From Burkholderia sp. (GTDB lineage: Bacteria > Pseudomonadota > Gammaproteobacteria > Burkholderiales > Burkholderiaceae), in contig JAQGMD010000362.1 of the NCBI GenBank assembly GCA_028292565.1, forward strand, positions 1-30,268: a stretch of DNA of 30,268 nucleotides. Reading direction: 5' to 3'. Positions 1 through 7,571 of this stretch are shown in pieces. The notes beneath the pieces were generated by a model. The model saw nothing but the letters and a program-made list of their open reading frames with translations. It did no database searches and had not been told where the DNA came from. Position 1 is the stretch's first letter. Every line of letters starts with the position of its first letter. Both the position numbers and the translations under genes were made by a program.

Positions 1-103
1 CTTCTTTTTTCTTGCGAACGTGTTGCTCGTCGTCGCCATAGCTCGCTATGGCTCCTCCTCACGCCTTGCACCGCATCCCGCGACGGCCGCCAAATTGCCC
101 AAC
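1..103. other. Left-edge gap with a short inverted repeat
   Basis: No gene is supported here. An 8-bp perfect stem, GCCATAGC at 35-42 and GCTATGGC at 45-52, has a 2-base loop and resembles a dispersed intergenic hairpin. On the minus strand an ATG at 39-37 opens a frame that runs off the left edge (13 codons, Lys-rich end) with a purine-rich stretch upstream. It could be the start of another gene, but the stem covers that ATG and nothing confirms it. Confidence 0.3.
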
Positions 104-499
104 TTATCCCTGCGCGATGCCTAATCGCCCGGCATGCCGCCGCAACTGGTGAAGCATCAGCGCGGCGGCAAGCCCGGCGATGGTGTCGATCAGCACATCC
201 GTGACAAGCGCGTGGCGAAATGGCAGGAAATATTGATGTAGTTCATCGACCGCGCCGGCGACAGCGATCAGCAGGGTTACGGTGCGCACCGATGCGTTGC
301 GCAGACCGAACCACAGCAGTCCGGCAAGGCAAAAATAGAACAGCAGATGGTAAATCTTGCTGAAGTTTTCCCGCCCGGGCAACGCCTGGACGGTCGGCTC
401 CACCGCGCCCAACGCGAGCATCAGGAGGTAGAGCAGGATTGCAGTTGCCAGATAAATCTGGCGTGGAATGGCGGAAGCGAGGGAATAGAATGTTTTCAT
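104..499 (-). CDS. VanZ-like family small membrane protein
   Basis: This is a 131-residue integral membrane protein with about four hydrophobic segments, the size of stand-alone VanZ-like proteins. The family signature is visible near residues 85-106: DELHQ, then an FR, then DVLID. The conserved acidic residues, Gln and Arg correspond to E86, Q89, R95, D101 and D105. The frame stays open upstream to 628, but that extension is polar and low in hydrophobicity, so I chose the ATG at 499 (MKTFYS), although it lacks a clear ribosome binding site. VanZ-like proteins are linked to envelope or glycopeptide tolerance in some bacteria. Here the role is unknown and nothing nearby suggests resistance. 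Confidence 0.7.
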   Translation of the reverse strand: MKTFYSLASAIPRQIYLATAILLYLLMLALGAVEPTVQALPGRENFSKIYHLLFYFCLAGLLWFGLRNASVRTVTLLIAVAGAVDELHQYFLPFRHALVTDVLIDTIAGLAAALMLHQLRRHAGRLGIAQG

Positions 500-611
500 G
501 AATCGTTGGCGCGGCGCCTTGCGGAAATCCGGATGACGTTGACCGAAATCCTTATTTTCCTCGTTTATCGCCGGCGGTTCTTGATGCAACCCGGTTGTTC
601 GCAGCGAAGCA

Positions 612-630
612 GGGTGCGCAAGGCGCACCC
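612..630. terminator. Hairpin downstream of the glycine-zipper lipoprotein gene
   Basis: Perfect 8-bp stem GGGTGCGC / GCGCACCC with a 3-base loop, 13 bases beyond the stop codon of the lipoprotein gene on the minus strand. No T-run follows. The 16 bases at 615-630 recur exactly at 27016-27031, so this is probably a dispersed intergenic hairpin that may also act as a terminator. Confidence 0.4.
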
Positions 631-642
631 TATCGAAACCCG

Positions 643-1152
643 CTAGTATCGGTACACCCGATCATTCTCAATCCGCACTCGGCTGCCGACCCGCAGCTCG
701 GCAACGTTGTCCTGCAACAGCGTCCGATACCCACCATTGTCCAGCCGCACACCCACCTGATACATCTGCTGCGCGTTGCCGCGTTGCTCCATCTGGTTTC
801 CCACCATGGCGCCACCCACCACACCGGCAACGGTCGCGGCGGTTTTTCCCCTGCCACCGCCTACCTGGTTTCCGAGTATCCCGCCGACCAGGCCACCAAC
901 CACCGTGCCGGCGCCTATGCCGGTCTGACTGCTGCCGGTGGTATGCGATGTCTCGATCGAATGGACGACGCCATATCCGCTCGAATCAGAGCGCGACGGC
1001 GCCGGATAGGACTGCGTACCAGCAGGATAAGATTGCGTACCAGCAGGATACGAGCCTGTAGCCGGCACGCCAACATGGCTCTGACTGGCGCAGCCGCCAA
1101 GGATGGCAGTAACCAGTACTGCGGCCGTGGCGATTCGGTAATTCGTTTTCAT
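643..1152 (-). CDS. Glycine-zipper 2TM-domain outer-membrane lipoprotein
   Basis: The 169-residue product begins with a lipoprotein signal peptide ending in the lipobox LGGC (Cys21), so it should be lipidated. A low-complexity linker carries tandem SYPAGTQ units, encoded by a 21-bp period repeat. Next comes a glycine-zipper segment (about residues 78-120, GAGTVVGGLVGGILG and GVVGGAMVGNQ) as in SlyB/Pcp-type proteins. A C-terminal region of about 45 residues ends in VRIENDRVYRY and resembles the conserved tail of that family. A GGAG ribosome binding site lies 7 bases before the ATG. Family members are general envelope lipoproteins; no specific function is assigned. Confidence 0.85.
   Translation of the reverse strand: MKTNYRIATAAVLVTAILGGCASQSHVGVPATGSYPAGTQSYPAGTQSYPAPSRSDSSGYGVVHSIETSHTTGSSQTGIGAGTVVGGLVGGILGNQVGGGRGKTAATVAGVVGGAMVGNQMEQRGNAQQMYQVGVRLDNGGYRTLLQDNVAELRVGSRVRIENDRVYRY
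1013..1050. repeat. Two-copy 21-bp tandem repeat inside the lipoprotein gene
   Basis: TGCGTACCAGCAGGATA occurs at 1013-1029 and again at 1034-1050, giving a 21-bp period and encoding repeated SYPAGTQ units. Copy number may vary between strains by slippage, which would change only the linker length. Confidence 0.8.
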
Positions 1153-1185
1153 AAAAGCTCCAATACGAGTATCCGGGGTTACAAA

Positions 1186-1527
1186 TTAGTGGCTGTAGTA
1201 GCGACGATCGTCACGATCGTGACGACGCTCATGCCGGTCGTGATCATGGCGCTCATGCCGGTCGTAGTGGCGGTAATGTCCGTGCCGGTGGCCACGATGA
1301 TTTTCATGAGGATAGCCTTGCCGCACGATGGTGCGCCGTTCAACGATCACCGGTCGCACATCTTCGTGGATGACACGAGGCTGGCTATAAACAACCGGTG
1401 GCGGATAGCCGCCGCCACTACCGACAGTGACTGCCCAGTCGACGTCGTTCCGTGCCATTGCGGGTGAGGCGCCGAGCATGGCTACAGCGGCAATGCTTAC
1501 GGATACAAGGGCAAGGTATTTCTTCAT
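1186..1527 (-). CDS. Secreted His/Arg/Asp-rich small protein
   Basis: A 113-residue protein with a clear Sec signal peptide (MKKYLALVSVSIAAVAMLGA, cleavage near AMA-R). The mature part starts with about 45 ordinary residues. It ends in roughly 45 residues dominated by His, Arg, Asp and Tyr in a repeating H-x-R-H-x-x-H pattern. Such tails can bind divalent metals, but I cannot assign it to a named family. A strong GGAGG lies 6 bases before the ATG. It lies 33 bases upstream of the lipoprotein gene on the same strand, so the two may be co-transcribed. Metal binding in the periplasm is an inference from composition only. Confidence 0.8.
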   Translation of the reverse strand: MKKYLALVSVSIAAVAMLGASPAMARNDVDWAVTVGSGGGYPPPVVYSQPRVIHEDVRPVIVERRTIVRQGYPHENHRGHRHGHYRHYDRHERHDHDRHERRHDRDDRRYYSH

Positions 1528-1645
1528 GATGGTCCTCCGTTGTTGTTACGCTTATTAAACGCGAACTTGCCAACGGCAACCATCTTGAATCGGTAAGGTT
1601 TGCAACAAGTTGTATCAGGCGGACCGCATCATTGCGCAAGGTGCG

Positions 1646-2125
1646 TCATGGTGGTTCGGTCCTGCCCCGATGGAGTGTGGCCAGGATGAACAAAGCCAGC
1701 AAAGTGCTGAGGATCGCCGTCAGTTCCATCCCCATGCCTGCGGCTATGCCGATCGCCGCCGTCAGCCAGATGCTGGCTGCGGTGGTCACGCCCCTGATTT
1801 CCCTGTCCTGGGAGAGTTTGATGATAGCGCCGGCGCCGAGAAAGCCGATGCCCGATACGACGCCCTGAATCACCCTGCTCATGTCAGGGGCGGTCATGCC
1901 CGCCTGTATCGGCACCAGCACGAAAAGCGCCGCGCCGAGTGCGACCAGCATATGCGTACGCAAGCCTGCGGCGACACCCTTGGTCTCGCGTTCGTATCCG
2001 AGCAAGCCACCAAGAGTTATGGCAACCAGAAGGCGGACACAGACGCGTGTCACCTGTTCAGCATCTGCGAGATCGGAAAATTCTTGCCGGATGGTCGCCC
2101 ATACCGTCGTCCATAGATCAGTCAT
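1646..2125 (-). CDS. MgtC/SapB-family inner-membrane protein
   Basis: A 159-residue protein with about five hydrophobic segments and the hallmarks of the MgtC/SapB N-terminal membrane domain: GGLLGYERE near residue 40, AGLRTHMLVALGA near 53-65, GIGFLGAGAII near 92-102, and RGVTTAASIWLTAAIG near 110-125. It lacks the C-terminal ACT-like domain of full-length MgtC, as do many homologues of this size. MgtC proteins act in magnesium-limited growth and modulate the F-type ATP synthase in some pathogens. No such role can be claimed here. The gene is divergent from yedI and shares a 135-base intergenic region with it. Confidence 0.85.
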   Translation of the reverse strand: MTDLWTTVWATIRQEFSDLADAEQVTRVCVRLLVAITLGGLLGYERETKGVAAGLRTHMLVALGAALFVLVPIQAGMTAPDMSRVIQGVVSGIGFLGAGAIIKLSQDREIRGVTTAASIWLTAAIGIAAGMGMELTAILSTLLALFILATLHRGRTEPP

Positions 2126-2260
2126 CCGCTATTTTAACTGATTGGTGTCACGATATTTTGATGGACCGCAACAGATACCCGCCGTGTAAACGGAGAATCG
2201 TGCATCACTATGCAGGCAAGCCGCATACAATTAACGAAACAACCACGAGGAAAAACCGTC

Positions 2261-3202
2261 ATGGCCGGAGCCAGTCTTTTAACACTGATCGACGATATCG
2301 CAACCATCCTGGACGACGTGTCCGTGATGACCAAAATCGCCGCAAAAAAAACCGCGGGGGTACTGGGCGACGACCTTGCGTTGAATGCGCAGCAGGTCTC
2401 GGGCGTGACGGCCGACCGCGAATTGCCGGTGGTATGGGCGGTGTGCAAGGGGTCGCTGATCAACAAGCTGATTCTGGTGCCGGCCGCACTCGCGATCAGC
2501 GTGTTCGCACCCTGGGCGGTGACGCCCCTGTTAATGGTGGGCGGCGCATTTCTCTGCTATGAAGGATTCGAAAAGCTGGCGCACAAGATGTTGCACGGCA
2601 AGGCTGAGGACGATGCACACCATGCGGAGCATCTGAAAGCGTTGACTACGCCTGCCGTCGATATGGTTGCACTCGAAAAAGACAAGATCAAGGGTGCTGT
2701 ACGCACCGATTTCATCCTCTCCGCCGAAATCATCGCCATCACGCTCGGTACAGTGGCCGATGCGCCATTCAGTCAACAGGTCATGGTGCTCGCCGGAATA
2801 GCGGCGATCATGACCGTGGGTGTCTATGGCCTGGTGGCAGGAATCGTGAAGCTGGACGACCTGGGACTGTACCTCAGCCGCAAGGCCAGCGCCCTGGCGA
2901 GAAAAACCGGCGAAGCGATCCTGACCGCCGCGCCTTACATGATGAAGGGCCTGTCGATCCTCGGCACCGCCGCGATGTTCATGGTGGGGGGAGGCATCCT
3001 GACCCACGGCATTCCGCCGGTCCACCATTTCATCGAAGAGCTGGCGCATGCCGCCGGCTCAGTACCGGGAATCGGCGGAGTGCTGGCAGCAGTGACGCCT
3101 ACGCTGCTCAGCGCGGTGGCCGGGATTCTCGCCGGCGCGATTGTACTGGCGGGGGTTACGATCATCGGACGGCTGTTTAAAAAAACCAGGGCACAGGCCT
3201 GA
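2261..3202 (+). CDS. yedI: YedI/DUF808-family inner-membrane protein
   Basis: The product is 313 residues, close to the roughly 305 of E. coli YedI. It opens with the typical [19 protein letters not shown] and continues with the family's conserved [18 protein letters not shown] segment near residue 35. Several hydrophobic helices follow, and the protein ends in a basic tail ([10 protein letters not shown]). I chose the ATG at 2261 rather than the upstream ATG at 2210. It begins exactly at the family start and has GAGG about 10 bases before it. The biochemical role of the family is not established. Confidence 0.85.
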   Translation: MAGASLLTLIDDIATILDDVSVMTKIAAKKTAGVLGDDLALNAQQVSGVTADRELPVVWAVCKGSLINKLILVPAALAISVFAPWAVTPLLMVGGAFLCYEGFEKLAHKMLHGKAEDDAHHAEHLKALTTPAVDMVALEKDKIKGAVRTDFILSAEIIAITLGTVADAPFSQQVMVLAGIAAIMTVGVYGLVAGIVKLDDLGLYLSRKASALARKTGEAILTAAPYMMKGLSILGTAAMFMVGGGILTHGIPPVHHFIEELAHAAGSVPGIGGVLAAVTPTLLSAVAGILAGAIVLAGVTIIGRLFKKTRAQA

Positions 3203-3506
3203 CTCTACTGGTTTGTCACCTGCACCGAGATGACGCAGGTTGGGATGCGAATCCCAACATTCGGACCTGGTGCAACCCACGGCTTCGTTGGACGGTACCG
3301 TGTTGAGGTTAGATCCCAAGGTCGACGCAGGTTGGAATTCCAATTCGCCGCCCGCAAAAAAGCCATCCGATGTGCAAAGCAAGAATGTCGTGGTTTGCAT
3401 CCCAACCTGCGCACTACCATTCTGATCAAGCTGACGGTATGCCGACAAACAGGGGGAGATAACGGTATCATTCAGACTCCAGATACGAACCGGCATTGTC
3501 GCTTAC
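3203..3506. repeat. Intergenic repeat element with inverted 15-bp ends
   Basis: No gene was seen in these 304 bases. CGCAGGTTGGGATGC at 3234-3248 recurs as its exact reverse complement at 3397-3411. GACGCAGGTTGG is also directly repeated at 3232-3243 and 3324-3335. The left copy itself forms a hairpin, GTTGGGAT / ATCCCAAC with a 4-base loop (3239-3258). A small palindrome TTGGAATTCCAA lies at 3332-3343. The layout suggests a short non-coding mobile or REP-like element. Related cores recur at 7564-7575 and 14938-14950. Confidence 0.55.
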
Positions 3507-3965
3507 ATGAATCAGAATTTTTACACGCCACAACAAGCCTTGGAAGGCCCGGCATTTTCCCGGGGATTCCGGATTGTCGCGACCATTTTCGTGGCCGCGA
3601 TTCTTTACGGTGGAACGCACGCGGTTCTTACTATGCCTGAAGGTGCGATTACCGCGTTGGACATCCGCTTGAAGCTATTGGTCGCAGGCGCAGCGCTCCT
3701 GCTGCTCTATACGACCTACTGGTTTCACGTAGCACGGATCAGTATCGATGAACAAGGTATCACGCAGACCTGGATCTTCAAAAAGCGAGTCCTTTGGACC
3801 GAAGTGATCAGTGCGCGCCTGATGGCTGTGCCGAAAACAGAATTCATATTCCCCCCTCGCCTGATCATCTCGTCCGGGTTCGGGCGCTTCAGGGCATTCA
3901 ATGGCGGTGACACGGCGATCTGGCAGGAATTCGCGCGGATTCATTTGCACTACCGGAAAAAGTAA
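3507..3965 (+). CDS. Hypothetical two-helix membrane protein with a PH-like C-terminal region
   Basis: A 152-residue protein with hydrophobic helices near residues 21-41 and 55-74. A soluble C-terminal half of about 75 residues follows, with the pattern of small bacterial PH-like domains (ARISIDEQGITQTWIFKKRVLWTEV). I do not recognise a named family. The ATG at 3507 has no clear ribosome binding site, and no better start is evident. The gene ends just before a strong bidirectional terminator. It is a lone gene between a repeat element and the convergent TRAP operon, so context gives no function. Confidence 0.6.
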   Translation: MNQNFYTPQQALEGPAFSRGFRIVATIFVAAILYGGTHAVLTMPEGAITALDIRLKLLVAGAALLLLYTTYWFHVARISIDEQGITQTWIFKKRVLWTEVISARLMAVPKTEFIFPPRLIISSGFGRFRAFNGGDTAIWQEFARIHLHYRKK

Positions 3966-3983
3966 CTCCACCCCCGGCACAAC

Positions 3984-4026
3984 AAAGCAAAAAGCCCGCA
4001 TCACACAGATGCGGGCTTTTTGCTTT
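3984..4026. terminator. Strong bidirectional rho-independent terminator
   Basis: Arms 3984-4002 and 4008-4026 form a 19-bp perfect stem around the loop ACACA. The GC core GCCCGCATC / GATGCGGGC is flanked by AAAAA on one side and TTTTT on the other, so it can stop transcription on both strands. It lies between the hypothetical gene (+) and the convergent end of the TRAP operon (-). Confidence 0.93.
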
Positions 4027-4040
4027 GCGCCGCCGCGCGT

Positions 4041-5501
4041 TTATTTCGTCGCCGCCGGTTCCCCTCCGTCGTTATACGGTGACATGTTCCTCATGAAGTC
4101 ATTCGCATCGGGCCTATTGTCCTGACCGTCGTCCGGCACCTCGATCGTGATCTTGTCGATGTCCACCACTTCGTTTTTGTCGAGCCAGTATGTTACCGAC
4201 TGCGGCCATACGATTACCACGACCACCAGCAGGAGCTGCATCACGACCCATGGGAGGGCGCCTATATAGATGTCTGAACTCTTGACTTCTTTCGGTGCGA
4301 TGCCGCGCAGGTAAAACAGCGCGAATCCGAACGGCGGATGCATGAACGAAGTCTGCATGTTTACACATAAGAGCACGCCGAACCAGATCAGGTCGATCCC
4401 CAGTTTTGACGCAATAGGCACCAGCAACGGCAAGACGATGAACGCGATTTCGAAGAAGTCGAGGAAGAACGCGAGAAAGAACACGAACACGTTGACGAAG
4501 ATCAGGAAGCCCACTTGCCCGCCCGGCAGGTCGGACAGCAGGTGTTCGATCCAGAGTCCGCCATCCACGCCCTGGAAGACCAGCGAAAACACGGTCGAGC
4601 CGATCAGAATGAAGATCACCATCGCGGTAATACGCATGGTGGACTCCATCCCTTGTCGCACGAGTTCCCAGGTCAAACGCTTATGCATCGCCGCTAATAC
4701 TATAGCGCCGACGGCGCCCATCGCACCCGCCTCGGTCGGCGTCGCAAGCCCCATGAAAATGGTGCCTAACACCAGGAAGATGAGCACCACTGAGGGCACC
4801 ATGCCCCACAGCACCCGCTTCCACAATTTCCAGCCATGATCGGTACGCGCTTCGTCCGGCAATGGGGGAACCCACTGCGGCTTGATGATTGCGACTGCCG
4901 CGATGTAGAGCAGGAAGATCCCGACCTGCAGAATCGACGGTCCGATCGCTCCCTTGTACATGTCGCCGACCGACCTGCCGAGCTGGTCGGCGAGAACCAC
5001 CAGTACCAGCGAAGGCGGGATCAGTTGGGTGATCGTCCCCGAAGCGGCAATGACGCCGGTTGCGAGCCGCATGTTGTAACCATAGCGCATCATGATCGGC
5101 AGCGAGATCATACCCATTGCAATTACGGAAGCGGCAACCGTGCCGGTGATCGCGCCCAGGATCGCTCCAACGATGACAACGGCAAAGGCCAGGCCGCCGG
5201 GAACTTTCCCGAACAATTGCCCGGTCCCTTCAAGCAGGTCTTCGGCCAATCCGCACCGCTCCAGGATCGCTCCCATGAAAGTGAAGAACGGGATCGCAAG
5301 CAGTAAGTCGTTCGACAGGATACCGAATATGCGCAACGGCAAATTGGACATGTACTGCGCGGGAAAGAAACCCAACCAGATACTGAGTGCGCCGGCGCTG
5401 AGGCCCAGCGCGGCAAGCGAGAATGCGACCGGAAATCCGATCAACATCACGAACACCAGGGCGCCAAACATCAATGGCGCCATGTTATTCAAAGTGATCA
5501 T
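4041..5501 (-). CDS. dctM: TRAP transporter large permease (DctM family)
   Basis: The 486-residue DctM subunit has about 12 hydrophobic segments. It forms the cation-coupled channel of a tripartite ATP-independent periplasmic (TRAP) transporter with the DctQ and DctP partners just upstream. Family motifs include FPVAFSLAALGL near the start, AIPFFTFMGAILERCG near 70-85, and AASGTITQLIPPSLVLVV near 150-170. A hydrophilic tail of about 45 residues follows the last helix and is longer than in many DctM proteins. The start overlaps the end of dctQ by 4 bases (ATGA), so the two are translationally coupled. It is the last gene of the operon. Confidence 0.95.
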   Translation of the reverse strand: MITLNNMAPLMFGALVFVMLIGFPVAFSLAALGLSAGALSIWLGFFPAQYMSNLPLRIFGILSNDLLLAIPFFTFMGAILERCGLAEDLLEGTGQLFGKVPGGLAFAVVIVGAILGAITGTVAASVIAMGMISLPIMMRYGYNMRLATGVIAASGTITQLIPPSLVLVVLADQLGRSVGDMYKGAIGPSILQVGIFLLYIAAVAIIKPQWVPPLPDEARTDHGWKLWKRVLWGMVPSVVLIFLVLGTIFMGLATPTEAGAMGAVGAIVLAAMHKRLTWELVRQGMESTMRITAMVIFILIGSTVFSLVFQGVDGGLWIEHLLSDLPGGQVGFLIFVNVFVFFLAFFLDFFEIAFIVLPLLVPIASKLGIDLIWFGVLLCVNMQTSFMHPPFGFALFYLRGIAPKEVKSSDIYIGALPWVVMQLLLVVVVIVWPQSVTYWLDKNEVVDIDKITIEVPDDGQDNRPDANDFMRNMSPYNDGGEPAATK

Positions 5502-6037
5502 TGCAACGGCCTTTCGTACTGGATGTCCATGTTAAAGCTGCCGACAAGATAGCCGATACGCTTGATGATTTCAGATATGCCCTGCGCGGCCAGCATTGCA
5601 AAGCCGATCGGCAGCATGATTTTTACAGGCCAGCGGATGAGGCCGCCCGCATTCGACGAGGTTTCACCAGAGGTGTAAGCATCGAGAAAGAATGGCCAGG
5701 ACATCCACAGGAGGATAAGGCAGGTGGGCATCACGAACAGGATCATGCCGAGGAGATCGACCCATGCCTGCGTACGGGGTCGGAAACGTCCGTACATGAC
5801 ATCCACTCGCACGTGCTCGTTACGTTTGAGCGTATAAGCGGCGCCCAGCAACACAATACCGGCAAACATGTACCATTGAATTTCGAGCCATGCGTTCGAG
5901 CTCAGGTCGAGTGCATAACGGCTCGCGGCGTTGCCTGCGCTGACAAGGCAGGATAGCAGCACCATCCACACAGCGACTTTCCCGACCTGTTCGTTGAATT
6001 TATCAATGAACCCGGACAGGGATAAAAAAAAAGACAT
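5498..6037 (-). CDS. dctQ: TRAP transporter small permease (DctQ family)
   Basis: A 179-residue protein with four hydrophobic helices, the size and topology of DctQ. The conserved NAWLEIQWYMFAGIVLLGAA segment and the following KRNEHVRVDV are visible near residues 45-80. It pairs with DctM in the inner membrane. GGAG lies 8 bases before the ATG. It follows dctP after a 72-base gap containing a stem-loop, and overlaps dctM by 4 bases. Confidence 0.93.
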   Translation of the reverse strand: MSFFLSLSGFIDKFNEQVGKVAVWMVLLSCLVSAGNAASRYALDLSSNAWLEIQWYMFAGIVLLGAAYTLKRNEHVRVDVMYGRFRPRTQAWVDLLGMILFVMPTCLILLWMSWPFFLDAYTSGETSSNAGGLIRWPVKIMLPIGFAMLAAQGISEIIKRIGYLVGSFNMDIQYERPLQ

Positions 6038-6072
6038 TATTTCTACTCCGAGAGATCTGCCCGATGAGACGT

Positions 6073-6099
6073 GCCGGCAACCACATGATGGCTGCCGGC
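6073..6099 (-). other. Intercistronic stem-loop between dctP and dctQ
   Basis: GCCGGCA at 6073-6079 pairs with TGCCGGC at 6093-6099, and the stem extends inward by two more pairs after one mismatch. No T-run follows. Such hairpins after a binding-protein gene commonly protect the upstream message, so the solute-binding protein is made in excess over the permeases. That role is inferred here. Confidence 0.5.
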
Positions 6100-6109
6100 C
6101 GATACTTCG

Positions 6110-7207
6110 TTACTTGCTTGCCCGGGTGGCTGCAGCGAAGGTGTAGTTGTCCAACGTGCTTTCGGCGACGCGGAACCAGCTGGCCTGGCTTTGCTGGAAC
6201 TGCTTCCATTGCGGATAAATCGCTTTGAAATCCGGATTCTTTTCGCTGAGTTCGGCGAACAGTTCGTTCGAGGCTTTGTAAGCGGCGTCCATCACGTCCT
6301 TGGGGAAGAACGCAAGCTTGGCGCCTTGTCCCAACAGCTTCTTCAGCGAATCCGGATTGCGCGCGTCATACTTCGCATTCATCTTCATGGTCTGCTCGTT
6401 TGCCGCTGCTTCGAATGCCGCTTTGTATGTCGGGGACAGCGCTTCCCACGCCTTGGCATTGACCATCGACGTAATCGATGCACTGCCTTCCCACCAGCCC
6501 GGCGCATAGTAATGCTTGGCGACGCGATGGAAACCGAGCTTCTCGTCGTCGACTGGGCCGATCCATTCGGCCGCATCAATGGTGCCCTTTTCCAGCGCCG
6601 GGTAGATATCCGAGGTGGTGATCTGCTGCGGAATCACGCCGAGCTTTTCGAGCACCATACCGCCCAGGCCGCCGACGCGCATTTTCAGGCCTTTCAGGTC
6701 GGCCACCGACTTGATCTCCTTGCGGTACCATCCGCCCATCTGCACGCCGACGTTGCCGCAGACAAAATTGACGATGCCATATTTCTTGTACAGTTCACGC
6801 AGCGCTTGCAGTCCACCGCCGTACTGAATCCACGCATTGTGTTGGCGGGCGTTCAGGCCGAACGCCAGGCCGGTATCAAACGCGACAGCCGTGTTCTTGC
6901 CGATATAGAAGGATGCCAGCACGTGATTGCATTCGATCGTGCCGTTGCTCACCGCATCCATATTCTGGGCCGGGGGCACGATCTCGCCGCCTGCGAATGG
7001 GCGGATCTCGAAGCCGCCTTCGGTCAGTTCACCGACGCGTTTGCAAAATTCTTCGGCCGAGCCGTAGATGGTGTCCAGGCTCTTCGGCCAGCTGGTCGAC
7101 ATGCGCCATTTGACTTGCTGTTTGGTGCCCTGTGCCATCGCGGGAATCGCGAGGCCTGCCAGTGCAGCGGTGGTCCCCGCCTGCGTCAGGAATTTACGTC
7201 TTTGCAT
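6110..7207 (-). CDS. dctP: TRAP transporter solute-binding protein (DctP family, TakP-like)
   Basis: A 365-residue periplasmic binding protein. The N-terminus has a twin-arginine type signal (RRKFLTQAG then AALAGLAIPAMAQ). The mature part shows DctP features: MSTSWPKSLDTIYGSAEEF, DLKGLKMRVGGLGGMVLEKLG, and GTIDAAEWIGPVDDEKLGF. The last resembles TakP-type proteins that bind 2-oxo acids or other small organic acids. The actual ligand cannot be read. A pyridine carboxylate or an acid formed in its breakdown is inferred from the shared operator upstream. GGAGGAG is placed just before the ATG. It is the first gene of dctPQM and is preceded by a long leader of about 190 bases. Confidence 0.93.
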   Translation of the reverse strand: MQRRKFLTQAGTTAALAGLAIPAMAQGTKQQVKWRMSTSWPKSLDTIYGSAEEFCKRVGELTEGGFEIRPFAGGEIVPPAQNMDAVSNGTIECNHVLASFYIGKNTAVAFDTGLAFGLNARQHNAWIQYGGGLQALRELYKKYGIVNFVCGNVGVQMGGWYRKEIKSVADLKGLKMRVGGLGGMVLEKLGVIPQQITTSDIYPALEKGTIDAAEWIGPVDDEKLGFHRVAKHYYAPGWWEGSASITSMVNAKAWEALSPTYKAAFEAAANEQTMKMNAKYDARNPDSLKKLLGQGAKLAFFPKDVMDAAYKASNELFAELSEKNPDFKAIYPQWKQFQQSQASWFRVAESTLDNYTFAAATRASK

Positions 7208-7398
7208 GTACTCCTCCGGTTTAGTGAAAATGGTTTTTTTATCCGACTGCTACGCTGTGCGCCTTGGGCTTTTCTCACCTTCTTCGGCATGTACTACCTG
7301 CCTGGGAAACGCACCATGAAAATCGCGGTACGCTTCCTTTAGCAAGCGCCGTGCCGGGCACACGCGCTGACCATACTTTGAGCCAGATTTCTTATGAT

Positions 7399-7418
7399 TT
7401 ACTCAGCGTACTGAGTAA
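7399..7418. promoter_or_regulatory. PicR-like operator site 1 (upstream of dctPQM)
   Basis: TTACTCAGCGTACTGAGTAA: 8-bp arms that are perfect inverted repeats around a 4-base centre. It is the most symmetric member of a four-site family (others at 15066, 17898 and 20798). It covers the -10 region of the promoter for the TRAP operon, which suggests repression by steric block. Assignment to the MarR protein encoded at 15151 is inferred from the site distribution. Confidence 0.75.
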
Positions 7419-7433
7419 TCTAACGCTTGTCAA
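7405..7433 (-). promoter_or_regulatory. Promoter for dctPQM
   Basis: On the minus strand a perfect -35 TTGACA (7433-7428) is followed after 17 bases by TACGCT (7410-7405) as a weak -10. The -10 lies inside operator site 1. Predicted transcription starts near 7398. Confidence 0.6.
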
Positions 7434-7552
7434 TACTAGACGTCCGAGTGATTGGCGTCCGTTTTACACTCGTGGATGCGGCACTAGTGCAGTGCGCGCT
7501 CTGCACTCATTTGTGGCCATCGCCAGACCGCGGGTCATGCAATCTGCGGAAC

Positions 7553-7571
7553 GTTGGGATTACATCCCAAC
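7553..7571. terminator. Hairpin repeat at the end of the hydroxylase/pic operon
   Basis: GTTGGGAT / ATCCCAAC form a perfect 8-bp stem with a 3-base loop immediately after the picF stop codon. The right arm plus flank (7564-7575, ATCCCAACCTAC) is the complement of the core seen at 14938-14950 and nearly matches the 3234-3248 element. It is probably a dispersed hairpin. It may terminate or stabilise the operon message, and no T-run is present. Confidence 0.45.

Larger units (their letters stand above)
7208..7571. other. Gene-free gap holding the TRAP promoter
   Basis: No coding region was supported in these 364 bases. The gap contains a promoter and a palindromic operator facing dctPQM, a leader of about 190 bases before dctP, and a hairpin repeat at its right end touching the picF stop codon. 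Confidence 0.7.

Noticed and set aside
2..124. Plus-strand open run of 40 codons from the left edge ending in TAA at 122-124
   Set aside because: It overlaps the end of the VanZ-like gene and contains the inverted repeat; no family is recognisable from so short a piece.
1013..1050. CRISPR-like repeats
   Set aside because: Only two copies, 4-base spacing, inside a coding region encoding a repeated peptide.
6191..7342. 383-codon plus-strand frame over dctP
   Set aside because: Shadow of a recognisable TRAP binding protein; no domain of its own.
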